Assembly: GCA_047602905.1 (NCBI GenBank)
Contig: JBLKOP010000005.1
Span: forward strand, 11,738-75,737
Source: SKIA01 sp047602905
GTDB lineage: Archaea; Nanobdellota; Nanobdellia; Woesearchaeales; SKIA01
Direction: 5' to 3'
DNA length: 64,000 bases
Shown here: positions 18,701-27,925 of the stretch, one piece after another
How positions within the stretch are numbered: the stretch's first letter is position 1
How the letters are laid out: the number at the start of each line of letters is the position of its first letter
Notes under the pieces: generated by a model
Databases searched by the model: none
Told to the model about the DNA's origin: nothing
Seen by the model: only the letters and a program-made list of their open reading frames with translations
Made by a program: the position numbers and the translations under genes

Positions 18701-19312
18701 TCAGCGTCCATGTTCTTTGATGTGTTTGAGTCGAGTAAACTCTTCTCGTTCTCTTTCAGCAAGTTCTTGTGCTATCGTTTTTTGTGTGCTTTCTAGCTCT
18801 GGTATGTATATGTGCTCTAGCGCGTTTACTCGTCGCTTCGTTTTTCGTATCTCTTCAGCCAGTGCGTAAATGGTTTGTTCTATCTCCGCTAGTTTTACAA
18901 GTAAAGGAACTACTGTTTGGAATTGTTTTTGTGCTTGCATGACGTACTCGCTTATTCCTATAAGGCTCGCGTTGTGCTTGACTGCTTGTGTTTGTAACTC
19001 TAGTGCGTTTATGCGCACTCCCATCAAGTTCTTTTCTGTGTAGGTGGTAAGAAAGCTTTCTTGTGTGCTGTACGCTAAGCTTTTTACTCTGTTTACTCCG
19101 CTTACTGCTTGTGCTACGTGCAGTTGTGTATAGGCTTCTTGGAGTTGTTGTGTTACGTCACTTGCGAGTCGTTTGTATTCTTTTACGTAGCTAAAGAAGT
19201 GTTGTATGAGTGCGTCGCGTTTTTTTGTGAGGAGCTGGTGTCCTGTTGTTGCAAGCTTCTTTTTTTTCTTTACCGCAAGTAGTTCCATGCGGTTACTTGG
19301 TGGTCGGTTCAT
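18701..19312 (-). CDS. atpD: A-type ATP synthase subunit D
   Basis: Subunit D is the central rotor stalk inside the A3B3 head. This 203-residue protein is a long coiled-coil hairpin, beginning MNRPPSNRMELLAVKKKK, with the conserved 'RVNALEHIYIPELE' segment near the C-terminal helix, as in family members. It is the last gene of the nine-gene minus-strand operon and overlaps atpB by 4 bp. Confidence 0.93.
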   Translation of the reverse strand: MNRPPSNRMELLAVKKKKKLATTGHQLLTKKRDALIQHFFSYVKEYKRLASDVTQQLQEAYTQLHVAQAVSGVNRVKSLAYSTQESFLTTYTEKNLMGVRINALELQTQAVKHNASLIGISEYVMQAQKQFQTVVPLLVKLAEIEQTIYALAEEIRKTKRRVNALEHIYIPELESTQKTIAQELAEREREEFTRLKHIKEHGR

Positions 19313-20664
19313 TGTAGGTATTGTTGTACGTGTTCTTTCTTGACTTTTTTGAGTTCGTTTCTGGGCAGCATTGCGAGGAGTTGCCAGCCTATATCAAGAG
19401 TTTTTTGTATGTCTCGGTTACTGTTTGGTTGGTGGATGAATTCGTTCTCAAACGCTTCTGCAAAGCGCAAGTATTTCTTGTCGGTTTCTGAAAGACTGCT
19501 TTCTCCAACGACTGCCACGAGGTTTCGTAGCTCTACTCCTTGCGCGTAGCTTGCGTAGAGTTGATCACTTACTCCTGCGTGGTCTGCTCGTGTCTTGCCT
19601 GCTCCTAGTCCGTTGTTCATGAGTCGCGAGAGACTTGGTAGCGGGTTGATTGGTGGGCTTATTCCTTTTTTGTGTAGTGCTTCGTCAAGAACGATTTGTC
19701 CTTCTGTGATGTATCCTGTCAGGTCGGGTATCGGGTGTGTTTTGTCTCCGCTTGGCATGCTAATAATTGGTATTTGTGTTATGCTTCCTTTGCTTTCCTC
19801 TACCATTCCTGCTCGTTCGTACTGCGCTGCTAGGTCTGTGTACATGTACCCTGGGTATCCTCTTCTTCCCGGTATCTCTCCTCTTGCGCTACTAATTTCT
19901 CGTAGCGCTTCGCAGTAGTTGGTAAAGTCGGTGAGTACGACAAGTACGTGGTAGTCTTTCTCAAACGCTAAGTACTCTGCTGCTGTGAGCGCTGCTCTTG
20001 GGGTGAGTATTCGTTCTACTGAAGGATCACTTGCGGTGTTAAGAAACACGGCTGTTTTGTTCATGGAGCCTGTTTCTTCAAATGTTTTAAGAAAATAGTC
20101 TGCTTCTTCGTTGGTTATTCCCATTGCTGCAAATACTACTGCGAATTTCTCGCCAGCTATTTGTGCGTGCTTAACAATTTCTGCTGCTAGTTCGTTGTGC
20201 GGGAGTCCTGCTTGGCTGAAAATAGGCAGTTTTTGTCCTCGCACTAAGGTGTTCATGCAGTCTATCGTGCTTATTCCTGTTTGTACGAAGCTGTCCGGGT
20301 TTGTTCTTGCTGCTGGGTTTATTGCGCTTCCGTTCATGTCGCGGTAGTCTTCTGGTGCGTACGCGTCGGTGCTTGTGGGTCTTCCTAGTCCGTCAAACAC
20401 TACTCCTAGCATGTCTTCACTTACTCCCATAAGCGCTGGTTTTGTGCTGAACTGTACTTGTGCTGTTTTATCCACTCCTCTTGGTGAGTCAAAGAGCTGC
20501 ACTACTACTTTGTCCTCGCTTGCTTGTAGTACTTGCCCAAGTATTTCTCTGTCTTCTACGCGTACCGTGCACAGCTCTGCGTAGCTTACTTCTTTGGTTT
20601 TTTCTACTACGAGTAGTGGTCCTTTGATGCTGCTTATGGTTTTGTACCACGGGTTTGTGCTCAT
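19309..20664 (-). CDS. atpB: A-type ATP synthase subunit B
   Basis: The regulatory, non-catalytic subunit of the A1 head (451 residues, normal length). The region 'FSQAGLPHNELAAEI' occupies the place of the Walker A loop, as expected for subunit B, which lacks a functional P-loop. Other landmarks are GEIPGRRGYPGYMYTDLA and YERAG, shared with the family. Its start overlaps the stop of atpA (ATGA) and its stop overlaps atpD. Confidence 0.96.
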   Translation of the reverse strand: MSTNPWYKTISSIKGPLLVVEKTKEVSYAELCTVRVEDREILGQVLQASEDKVVVQLFDSPRGVDKTAQVQFSTKPALMGVSEDMLGVVFDGLGRPTSTDAYAPEDYRDMNGSAINPAARTNPDSFVQTGISTIDCMNTLVRGQKLPIFSQAGLPHNELAAEIVKHAQIAGEKFAVVFAAMGITNEEADYFLKTFEETGSMNKTAVFLNTASDPSVERILTPRAALTAAEYLAFEKDYHVLVVLTDFTNYCEALREISSARGEIPGRRGYPGYMYTDLAAQYERAGMVEESKGSITQIPIISMPSGDKTHPIPDLTGYITEGQIVLDEALHKKGISPPINPLPSLSRLMNNGLGAGKTRADHAGVSDQLYASYAQGVELRNLVAVVGESSLSETDKKYLRFAEAFENEFIHQPNSNRDIQKTLDIGWQLLAMLPRNELKKVKKEHVQQYLQ

Positions 20665-22397
20665 CGGCTCTCCTCCACTGACTCAGTTATTATTGTGCGT
20701 ATACGTTTGGTGAGTTCTTTAGCGTTGTTTGTGTATTCGTTGTTTGGGGTGTATTTGAGTTCTGCTATCATGGTGGTTGCTTTGCTTGCTCGTAGCTTCT
20801 CTAAGTTTACTCGTTCTATTTCTTGCATGATTGCTTCTTTGTACGCAAAGATTGCTTGCATCATGTAAAAACTTTTTTGTGCTGGGCAGAACGTGTCTTC
20901 TTCGTGAAAAGCGTTTTGTTGTAGGTAGTCTTCGCGAATAAGTTTTGCTATAAATAGCGTTACTTGTTCTTTTTTTGGTAGAGCATCTACTCCTACGAGC
21001 TGCACGATTTCTTGTAGCTCGCTTTCTTCTTGTAGTAGCTGCGCTGCTTCTTTGCGGTACTTGCTCCAGTTCTCGTTAATGTTTTTATCAAACCACTCGT
21101 CTAGAATGGTTGTGTATAGGCTGTAGCTTTTTAGCCAGTTAATACTTGGAAAGTGCCTTTTGTCTGCTAGGTTTGCGTCTAGTGCCCAGAAGCTTCTGGT
21201 GAGTCGCAACGTATTCTGCGTTACTGGCTCACTAAAGTCTCCTCCTGCTGGGCTTACCGCTCCTACTATGGTTACGCTTCCTATGTCGTTGTTTAGTGTC
21301 TCTACTATTCCTGCTCGTTCATAGAACTCTGCGAGTTTTTTGCTAAGGTACGCTGGGTATCCTTCTTCTCCTGGGAGTTCTTCTAGTCGTCCACTGATTT
21401 CTCTCATTGCTTCAGCCCATCTGCTTGTGCTGTCTGCCATGAGTGCTACGCTGTATCCTTGGTCTCGAAAGTACTCTGCTATGGTTATTCCTGTGTATAT
21501 GCTTGCTTCTCTTGCTGCTACTGGCATGTTGCTGGTGTTTGCTATGAGTACTGTTCGGTTCATTAATGGGTTGCCGCTTTTTGGGTCTTCTAGGTGCGGG
21601 AATTCTCGTAGTACTTCTGTCATTTCGTTTCCTCGCTCTCCACAACCGATGTATACGATGATTTCTGCGTCACTCCACTTAGCAAATTGTTGCTGACTTA
21701 CCGTTTTTCCTGCCCCGAACGGTCCTGGTATTGCTGCCGCTCCTCCTTTTGCTACTGGGTATAAGAAGTCGAGTACTCGTGTTCCGCTGATGAGTGGTTT
21801 GGTGGTTCTTTCTCGTTTCTTGTAGGGTCTGGGTATTCGTACAGGCCATCGTTGTTTCATAGTAATGGTTTCCTCACCTACTTGTGCTATTGGTTCTTCT
21901 ACGGTGTAGTCTCCTTCGTTGATGCTTGTAAGTTTTCCTTTTGTTCCTGGTGGTGCGAGGATGTAGTGTTTTATCGTCTCGTTTTCTTGCACCCATCCGA
22001 TGCGTTCTCCGGCAAGGATTTCTTCTCCTTCTTCTCGTAAGGGGGTGAAGTGCCATTTCTTTTCTTGGTTTAGCGCTGCTGCTCTACTTCCTCGTGCTAT
22101 GAAAATTCCTTGTTGTTCTTTAAGTACGTCTAGTGGTCTTTGTGTTCCGTCATACACTGATGAAAGAATTCCTGGTCCTAGCTCTACGCTTAGTGCTTCT
22201 TGGGTGTTAGTTATTTTTTCTCCTGGTCGTAGCATGGTTGTTTCTTCATAGACTTGTATGATGGTTGTTTCTTCTCGTACCTCAATGATTTCTCCTAGGA
22301 GTTCTTCTTCTCCTACGAGTACTACGTCGTTTATGGCTCCTTGTATGTCTGCGTGTATTACTGGTCCGGATATGTTTGTTATTCTTCCTTGTTTCAT
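20661..22397 (-). CDS. atpA: A-type ATP synthase subunit A (catalytic)
   Basis: The catalytic ATP-binding subunit (578 residues). The Walker A motif is GPFGAGKT, followed by IVYIGCGERGNEM, 'ADSTSRWAEAMREISGRLEE' and GEEGYPAYL. The bulge domain specific to A/V-type A subunits lies between the N-terminal barrel and the P-loop. No intein is present, although archaeal atpA is a frequent intein host. It overlaps atpF and atpB by ATGA. Confidence 0.97.
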   Translation of the reverse strand: MKQGRITNISGPVIHADIQGAINDVVLVGEEELLGEIIEVREETTIIQVYEETTMLRPGEKITNTQEALSVELGPGILSSVYDGTQRPLDVLKEQQGIFIARGSRAAALNQEKKWHFTPLREEGEEILAGERIGWVQENETIKHYILAPPGTKGKLTSINEGDYTVEEPIAQVGEETITMKQRWPVRIPRPYKKRERTTKPLISGTRVLDFLYPVAKGGAAAIPGPFGAGKTVSQQQFAKWSDAEIIVYIGCGERGNEMTEVLREFPHLEDPKSGNPLMNRTVLIANTSNMPVAAREASIYTGITIAEYFRDQGYSVALMADSTSRWAEAMREISGRLEELPGEEGYPAYLSKKLAEFYERAGIVETLNNDIGSVTIVGAVSPAGGDFSEPVTQNTLRLTRSFWALDANLADKRHFPSINWLKSYSLYTTILDEWFDKNINENWSKYRKEAAQLLQEESELQEIVQLVGVDALPKKEQVTLFIAKLIREDYLQQNAFHEEDTFCPAQKSFYMMQAIFAYKEAIMQEIERVNLEKLRASKATTMIAELKYTPNNEYTNNAKELTKRIRTIITESVEESR

Positions 22398-22672
22398 AGC
22401 TGTACTCCTAGTAGTTCTTTGGTTAGTGCGTTTATTGCTTCTTGGGTTGTTGTGTTCTTCTCTGGTATTTCAATAATCATTGTCTTGGTTTCTTGTAGGT
22501 GTTCTCGTAGGCTGCTTGGTATGATGAGTACTTGTACTCCTCTTCTCTCAAGTTCTTGCTGTGCTTCTTGAACGATTGTTTTGTCTGCGTTGGGAGGGAT
22601 TTCTTGTAGGTGTTCTATTCCTGTTAGTCCAAAGCCTATTACGTCGTCTTGGTAGCCAATAATTCCTATCAT
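22394..22672 (-). CDS. atpF: A-type ATP synthase subunit F
   Basis: A 92-residue central-stalk subunit that contacts subunit D. It begins MIGIIGYQDDVIGFGLTGIE, a clear subunit F signature, followed by a short Rossmann-like fold (VQVLIIPSSLREHLQE). It overlaps atpC and atpA by 4 bp each. Confidence 0.92.
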   Translation of the reverse strand: MIGIIGYQDDVIGFGLTGIEHLQEIPPNADKTIVQEAQQELERRGVQVLIIPSSLREHLQETKTMIIEIPEKNTTTQEAINALTKELLGVQL

Positions 22673-23700
22673 GTAGCGAGTACCTCGCGTATTTCTTCTG
22701 TGTTAAAGCCGTGGTGTTTCATTTTTAGAAGTATAATGGTGTTTCTTGTTGTGATGCTTTGTATAGCTACGAGTCCTATCGTGCTTGCTGGACTGAGTGG
22801 TTCTTTCTTTAAGAGCTTTTGTGCGTATGCCCAAAGGTTTTTTTGCATGTCTCGCTCGAGTTGCTCTGCTGTGCTTGCCGTAGTTATGTATCCGTGTTTG
22901 TTTGTTAGGCTTGTGAGTTGTTCTACGTTCATGCTTGTTTGTAGTTCTGTAAGAGGAATTTTTCCTCCTGGTATAGTTGCTTCTTCGTTCTTGTTAATGA
23001 GTGCTATGTTGTGTGTGTCTATGAGTCGTTTCACGTATCCTCTGCTGTTTGGTTCGTTGGCTGTTGAGAGGAGTTTTTTGAAGTAGAATAAGTCGAGTTC
23101 TTTCTCGAAGCTTTCTAGTTGGTGTTCTTGGATTTCTTCGTAGTGCTTAGCAAGTATTTCTTGGTAGACAGTGTTTTTTAGTTCGTTGCGTAGGTCTTGT
23201 AGGCTGTGTTCTTTTCTGCTAATAAAGTCTTTAGAGAAGAGTCTTGTTTGGTGTAGTACGTCGTGAGTTACGCTTCCGGTGGTTGCTAGGCTTCTTGTTA
23301 CTGTTTCTATATCTAGGATGTCGTACTTGGCAAGTATTGCTTCTATGAACTTCTTGGTTTCTTGTGGGCTTATTCGGCGTATCTTCTCAAGCTGGGTGAT
23401 GAGTTGTTCTCGTAGAGCTGTTTCTAACTTTGAGAAGCTTAGGTCTGCTGCGTAGTACTTGCTGAGTTCTGGGTAGTGTTTCTCGAGTTGTATGATGATG
23501 TCGTTGTAGCTTCTTGGTGCGAGTTCTAGAAGTTCTTGGTTTGTTGGTAGCTTTGCTTTCATTGCTCGTACGCGAGCGTTGGGGTAGCTGTACGGGTATA
23601 CTTTGCTTACGATAATCGCTACTGGTATGAGCGCGAGTATTCCTGCTATGAGTACTCCCCATACTACGAGCAGTGCTTGGTCTGTTATTGTTTCAAGCAT
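22669..23700 (-). CDS. atpC: A-type ATP synthase subunit C
   Basis: Subunit C (343 residues) is the socket that joins the central stalk to the membrane ring. The sequence begins with a hydrophobic stretch (about residues 8-30) and then the YPYSYPNARVRAMKAKL signature, followed by repeated helical bundles of the C/AC39 family. It overlaps atpE by 16 bp and atpF by 4 bp. The hydrophobic N-terminus is somewhat unusual for a peripheral protein; a later start would remove it but lose part of the conserved start region. Confidence 0.88.
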   Translation of the reverse strand: MLETITDQALLVVWGVLIAGILALIPVAIIVSKVYPYSYPNARVRAMKAKLPTNQELLELAPRSYNDIIIQLEKHYPELSKYYAADLSFSKLETALREQLITQLEKIRRISPQETKKFIEAILAKYDILDIETVTRSLATTGSVTHDVLHQTRLFSKDFISRKEHSLQDLRNELKNTVYQEILAKHYEEIQEHQLESFEKELDLFYFKKLLSTANEPNSRGYVKRLIDTHNIALINKNEEATIPGGKIPLTELQTSMNVEQLTSLTNKHGYITTASTAEQLERDMQKNLWAYAQKLLKKEPLSPASTIGLVAIQSITTRNTIILLKMKHHGFNTEEIREVLAT

Positions 23701-24209
23701 TTCTTTACCTCTTTTTGTACTTGTTGGATGATTCTTCTTTCTTGCTCTCGCAGATAGTCTTGTAGGCTGTACTCGATAAGGAGTTCTTGTGTGTTTGCTT
23801 GTACGAGAAGTTTTTTTGTGTCCTCATGGTATTCTGCGTTGCTGAGTTGTTGTTTTTGTACTTCTTCTTGTACTGTTGTTCTTAGCCACTGCATGGTTTT
23901 GTTTGTTTCTTCTTCTCGTATCTTGTTTTCTTCTCTTACAAGCACTTCTGCTACGAGTTCTTCTATTGCTGCGTTTATTTCTTTGTTTGCGCTTGCTTGT
24001 GCTATTGCTATTTGTTTTTTGCTTTGCTCACTTGCTTGTTTTTTGCTTGCTGTTAACATGTTGGTTTCTTCTGTTTTTGCTTGCATCAAGTATTCTTTTG
24101 TGAGTGCTTCTGCCTCTGTCTGTGCTTGTTTGTTTATTTGTTGTATTGCTTGCTCGTAGCGCTCTTTTAAGTGCTTGTTGAGCAGTGCTTCGTTGTTAGC
24201 TACCTGCAT
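23685..24209 (-). CDS. atpE: A-type ATP synthase subunit E
   Basis: A 174-residue peripheral-stalk protein, rich in Gln, Glu and Lys heptads through residues 1-110 (coiled coil with subunit H) and with a mixed C-terminal domain. Its composition and place in the operon between K and C identify it more than any short motif. The 16-bp overlap with atpC suggests translational coupling. Confidence 0.85.
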   Translation of the reverse strand: MQVANNEALLNKHLKERYEQAIQQINKQAQTEAEALTKEYLMQAKTEETNMLTASKKQASEQSKKQIAIAQASANKEINAAIEELVAEVLVREENKIREEETNKTMQWLRTTVQEEVQKQQLSNAEYHEDTKKLLVQANTQELLIEYSLQDYLREQERRIIQQVQKEVKKCLKQ

Positions 24210-24244
24210 TGTGTGTTTTCTGTTTTTCTTAGCGGTTGTTCTCT

Positions 24245-24475
24245 TTATGCTGCGAATACGAATAACAAGATGATTGCTATTACGAATCCGTAGATTGCTT
24301 GTGTTTCAGGAAGTGCTGCGAAAACAAGCATTTTTGCGAGTAATTTCTCGTTTTCTGCTGTTGCTCCTGCTGCTGCGCTGCTGGCGAGTCCTTGACCAAT
24401 TCCTGATCCTAGGCCTGCAAATCCAATTGCTATTCCTGCTCCTATTGCGATGAGTCCGCTGGTAATGTCTACCAT
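24245..24475 (-). CDS. atpK: A-type ATP synthase subunit K (rotor ring)
   Basis: A 76-residue proteolipid with one hairpin of two membrane helices (about 6-32 and 48-75). The ion-carrying glutamate is Glu57 in LPETQAIYGF. The adjacent Thr58 and Gln59 are the residues that accompany Na+ binding in sodium-translocating A/V-type rings, so Na+ coupling is possible. The single-hairpin form with one carboxylate per subunit is a synthase-type ring. It begins one base before the end of atpI. Confidence 0.93.
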   Translation of the reverse strand: MVDITSGLIAIGAGIAIGFAGLGSGIGQGLASSAAAGATAENEKLLAKMLVFAALPETQAIYGFVIAIILLFVFAA

Positions 24476-26244
24476 TATTGTTGTACCTCCGTATAGTTTT
24501 TTCTCATAAAAGGATTGAAGAGTTCTCCTCCTCCTTCAAAGAAGAGGCTAAAGAACTCTACGTAGTGTAATCTCGCTGCGTTGATACTTACTCCGATGAT
24601 GCTTACTACGAAGTTAAATGCGTGTCCTGCGAGTATGATGATTAGCCAGAGAGCTATTCCTAGTGTTCCTAGGCTGAGTGTTTGTTCTGCTATGGTGTTT
24701 ACTGCTAGTGCTACTCCTGCTGTTGCTAGGCTTAGGGCGAGTATTCTTGCGTAGCTGAATACTTGTCCTATGTAGCTTGTTAAGTTCATGATGCCAAACA
24801 CTCCTTGGTTTCGTATGAGTAGCGCTGCTGTTGCTGCTAGGATGATGTGTCCTGCTGTGGTGTTTTGTGTAAAGTACGCCGCTATTGCTAGTTGTAAAAG
24901 CCAAAACGGTGCTGCTTTGCTCCATGTTTGTTTTTCTTGGTTCTTAATTGCTTGTATGAGTCCTAGCAGTACTCCTAGGTTCATGTGTATGAGTCCAAGT
25001 GTTATGCTGAGGATGAGCAGGGGTATTGTTGCTTCAAAGCTGCTTGTATAGATTGGTTGTAGGGGTATGAGTCCTCCAAAGAAGCTTCCAAATATTGCTC
25101 CAAAGAGCATGGTGCTTATTGCTGATAGTGTGAGTATTCTTCGCGGCCATTTTTCGTGTGTGTAGTTTTTAATGATTGGTATGAGTGCTAGGAGTATGAG
25201 TGCGTATCCTATGTCTGCGAGCATGAGTCCAAAGAATATGGGAAAGAAGATGCTTACGATAAATGTTGGGTCTATGCTCGTGTATTTTGGTGTGCTAAAG
25301 AGTTTTGTTAGTGGTTCAAAGTACGTGGTGAATTTGTTGTTGGCAAGTTTTGTTGGTGCTTGTTTGTCTGCTTTTTGTGCTGTTATGGTTGCTTGCGGTA
25401 TTGCTTTTTTGAGTTTTTTGAAGTCTTTTTTCTCACAGTAGCCTGTTATGAGGGTGAGTTCTTGTGTTCGTGAGAATTTGTTTGGTAGCGTGTATGCTTC
25501 GTAGTGGTTTTCTAGGCTTATGAGTAGGTGTTGTAGGGTGCTTGTGTGTACTCCGAGTAGTGTTGTTTGTTGTTTGTTGTTGTTTGTTATGTTGGTTTCT
25601 AGTTCTTCTTCTCTTCTTTGTAGTTCTTGTTTTGTTTCTTTAGTGTTTTTGGTGATGAAGGTCGTGTTTATTTCTTTGAGTTCTGTTTCTTGGAGTGCTT
25701 CTCGTACTGCTTGTACGTGTTCTTCTTGTACTTCTATTTTTGTGTAGTGTTTATTGCCGTGTTTGTGTTGGTGTACGATTCCTTTCTTTATTGTTATTTT
25801 GATTTCTTTGTTTGCTTCAAAGATGAGTGTTGGTTGTTTGGTGATTTCAAACGGGATTGTTTCTAGAATTTCTTTTCTTGCTTGTACTCGCTGGAGTTTT
25901 TGTGTAAGCGTCTTTTCTTCTTTTTGGAGTTGTTGTACTTGGGGCAGGTATTTGTTTATGAATGCTTTTGCTTCTGTGAGTGCGAGTAGTGGTGTTGGGA
26001 GTTTGTTTATGGTGGTTGCTTCTGTGCTTGTGTTGGTTTGTTCTGCTATGTAGCGTAGTTGCAGGAGTGCTTCTCCTATTTGGTTTGTTCCTGGTAGGCT
26101 CGTGTCTGCTTGTAGGCCTTCTGTTTCTGTTGGGCTTTGCGTTATGTGTACTGCTGCGAGTTTGTGTAGTTGACGGATAACTTCTGTTTTTTCTTCATTC
26201 GTGGTAAGAATCGTTATTTTATGGAGTTTGGCAGGAAAAATCAT
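24475..26244 (-). CDS. atpI: A-type ATP synthase subunit I (membrane stator, a-subunit)
   Basis: A 589-residue stator with an N-terminal cytosolic half (about 1-315) carrying coiled coils and a C-terminal half with seven or so membrane helices. Family landmarks include MIFPAKLHKITILT at the start, 'PTFIVSIFFPIFFGLMLADIGYA' in the first helix, and SYARILALSLATAGVALAVN carrying the essential arginine. 'RLHYVEFFSLFFEGGG' closes it. It overlaps atpH by 4 bp. Confidence 0.95.
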   Translation of the reverse strand: MIFPAKLHKITILTTNEEKTEVIRQLHKLAAVHITQSPTETEGLQADTSLPGTNQIGEALLQLRYIAEQTNTSTEATTINKLPTPLLALTEAKAFINKYLPQVQQLQKEEKTLTQKLQRVQARKEILETIPFEITKQPTLIFEANKEIKITIKKGIVHQHKHGNKHYTKIEVQEEHVQAVREALQETELKEINTTFITKNTKETKQELQRREEELETNITNNNKQQTTLLGVHTSTLQHLLISLENHYEAYTLPNKFSRTQELTLITGYCEKKDFKKLKKAIPQATITAQKADKQAPTKLANNKFTTYFEPLTKLFSTPKYTSIDPTFIVSIFFPIFFGLMLADIGYALILLALIPIIKNYTHEKWPRRILTLSAISTMLFGAIFGSFFGGLIPLQPIYTSSFEATIPLLILSITLGLIHMNLGVLLGLIQAIKNQEKQTWSKAAPFWLLQLAIAAYFTQNTTAGHIILAATAALLIRNQGVFGIMNLTSYIGQVFSYARILALSLATAGVALAVNTIAEQTLSLGTLGIALWLIIILAGHAFNFVVSIIGVSINAARLHYVEFFSLFFEGGGELFNPFMRKNYTEVQQ

Positions 26245-26522
26245 AGTTGTTCGTGGATGTCTTGTGCTTGTAGTTGCTTAATTGTTTGTATCTTTTTTTG
26301 TGCTTCTTCGCGTATTTGTTGAATGTGTTCTTGTGTTTGTTCGTGTACTGCTTGTGCGTAGATGTTTGCTTTGGTTTTTGCTTCTGTTCGTGTTTGTTCT
26401 AGGTGTTTGTTTCCTTGTGTGTGTGCTCGCGTAATTGTTCGTTTCGCGTTGGTGTGTGCTTGGCGGAGTTTTTGTTGCCACTCCTGTTCTTTTCTAAGCA
26501 CTTTCTGTACTGCTTCGTGCAT
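26241..26522 (-). CDS. atpH: A-type ATP synthase subunit H
   Basis: First gene of the operon: a 93-residue almost wholly helical protein rich in Gln, Glu, Lys and His with heptad spacing, as expected for the peripheral-stalk partner of subunit E. It overlaps atpI by ATGA. A TTAAAG element 28 nt upstream suggests leaderless transcription of the whole nine-gene operon. Confidence 0.82.
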   Translation of the reverse strand: MHEAVQKVLRKEQEWQQKLRQAHTNAKRTITRAHTQGNKHLEQTRTEAKTKANIYAQAVHEQTQEHIQQIREEAQKKIQTIKQLQAQDIHEQL

Positions 26523-26543
26523 GCCTGTGCGGACAAAGCAAGT

Positions 26544-26550
26544 CTTTAAG
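26544..26550 (-). promoter_or_regulatory. TATA-like element of the ATP synthase operon
   Basis: On the minus strand CTTAAAG begins 28 nt before the atpH ATG, matching the spacing seen at other promoters in the window, though the element itself is weak. Confidence 0.4.
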
Positions 26551-26614
26551 AAGGTATTGGTTCACAAAAAACTTGTTTTAGGAGTACTTCTTAGTGGATA
26601 CGAAAGGTGTTGTT

Positions 26615-26623
26615 TTTATATAG
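26615..26623 (+). promoter_or_regulatory. TATA box fixing the start at 26645
   Basis: TTTATATAG begins 30 nt before ATG 26645. The longer frame from 26624 would begin next to the TATA box itself and is not credible. Confidence 0.55.
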
Positions 26624-26644
26624 TTGCTTTTTCTTCCTTTCTTC

Positions 26645-27925
26645 ATGTCTATTGATGCGATTCTTCTTGGAGGACAAGACGTTACAGAAAATCTTTTTTC
26701 TCGTGTAGATAAGCAGCTTAAGCGGGATAAGCGTTTGCCAGGAAAAATTGCTTCTCCGACTCTGTATCGTCCTTCTTCTCTGCCGTTTTTTCCTTGGGGT
26801 AAAGATTTTGTGAAGTCAAACGCTCCTATGCCTGGAGGTCCTCCTCTTGGTTCGTACGCTGCGATGACGTTGTTACTTAATGATGCCGTTGATTCTTTTG
26901 CCGTAACAGGTCCTCGATACACTGCTTGGTGGACTGATACGCTTCGCTCATTTATTATTGGTTCTCGTGGTTCCTGCAACGCTACACAAACCATGCTTTA
27001 CCTTGATGAGACTGCTTCTTCTCCTCTTCTTGCTACAAAGCAAGCAATTAATTATCTTAAAGAAAGCTCTTCTCAACCTCCTGGTAAGCCCTACTTGGTT
27101 TTCTCAGCGGACACTCCTTTACAAGAAATAGCGAGCTTGCACTTATCTGATGATTTGCTTGTTAAAGCGAGTCTTCCAAGTTTCTTTAAGATATACGGTG
27201 CTGAGGCTTCTGTTTTTGAGCCTAACCTTTGGCCTCGCACGTACCAACTTGCTCTTATTCAAGATGGAGTGTTTCATTACGCTAAGGAGCCAAACCAAGG
27301 CCTTCTTCGTGATGACAAAGACCTTTTTTCTTTACTTACTGTGCTCTCTGATTATCGTAAAGGTAACGGTCTTGTTGTTGCTGCGCACAAAGTTCTCTCT
27401 GAGCTTGCTAGTCGCAGTGATGACAAAGTATCTTTTTATCGTCATGCAAGCCAGTTCCTCCCTCACGTAGCTGAGGCTAAGTTACTGTATTCTTTTGGTC
27501 GTCTGCCTAGAAAAGGAATTCGTGTAGATGACGTTCTTGACACGCTCAAGCAAGCCAAACTTTCAGGAATTGAACTTACTCCCAGTGGTGATTTGCGCGA
27601 AGCAATGGATGTGGATACGCTTGGTTGTTACGCAAAGATGTACGCTTTACTTGATAAACGCCCTGAGGTGTACGCGCACCAAGACGAAATGCAGGATTTT
27701 AAGGAGCGCTTTTCGTTCATAGAAGCAAGTTCACTAAACCAGCGCCCTGAAGGATATATTAGTCATGAACAAATGAACTCTTATGCGCGGTTATTTTTTG
27801 GTCCTCCTATTTTTTCCAAAAAAGAAGTTACTAAAGAAGCGTTAAGGCACTATGCTTCGTGCACCTATGACGATATTGATGCTCTTGCGGATTACTTACT
27901 TGCTTCGCAAAAAACTAATTCGTAA
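26645..27925 (+). CDS. Uncharacterised protein, possible nucleotidyltransferase fold
   Basis: A 426-residue soluble protein that I do not recognise with confidence. The N-terminus (AILLGGQD), a basic stretch with 'RDKRLPGKI', a Gly/Pro-rich loop (MPGGPPLGSY), and 'PYLVFSADTPL' at about 150-160 are in the order expected for a nucleotide-sugar-type transferase: N-terminal Rossmann loop, then a strand ending in a metal-binding Asp. The C-terminal 200 residues are helical with no visible motif. The start is fixed by the TATA box. Its 3' end overlaps the convergent gene by 30 bp. The fold call is weak. Confidence 0.6.
   Translation: MSIDAILLGGQDVTENLFSRVDKQLKRDKRLPGKIASPTLYRPSSLPFFPWGKDFVKSNAPMPGGPPLGSYAAMTLLLNDAVDSFAVTGPRYTAWWTDTLRSFIIGSRGSCNATQTMLYLDETASSPLLATKQAINYLKESSSQPPGKPYLVFSADTPLQEIASLHLSDDLLVKASLPSFFKIYGAEASVFEPNLWPRTYQLALIQDGVFHYAKEPNQGLLRDDKDLFSLLTVLSDYRKGNGLVVAAHKVLSELASRSDDKVSFYRHASQFLPHVAEAKLLYSFGRLPRKGIRVDDVLDTLKQAKLSGIELTPSGDLREAMDVDTLGCYAKMYALLDKRPEVYAHQDEMQDFKERFSFIEASSLNQRPEGYISHEQMNSYARLFFGPPIFSKKEVTKEALRHYASCTYDDIDALADYLLASQKTNS

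Noticed and set aside
20661..22397. Intein in atpA
   Set aside because: The P-loop region is uninterrupted and the length is normal, with no Hedgehog/intein motifs.
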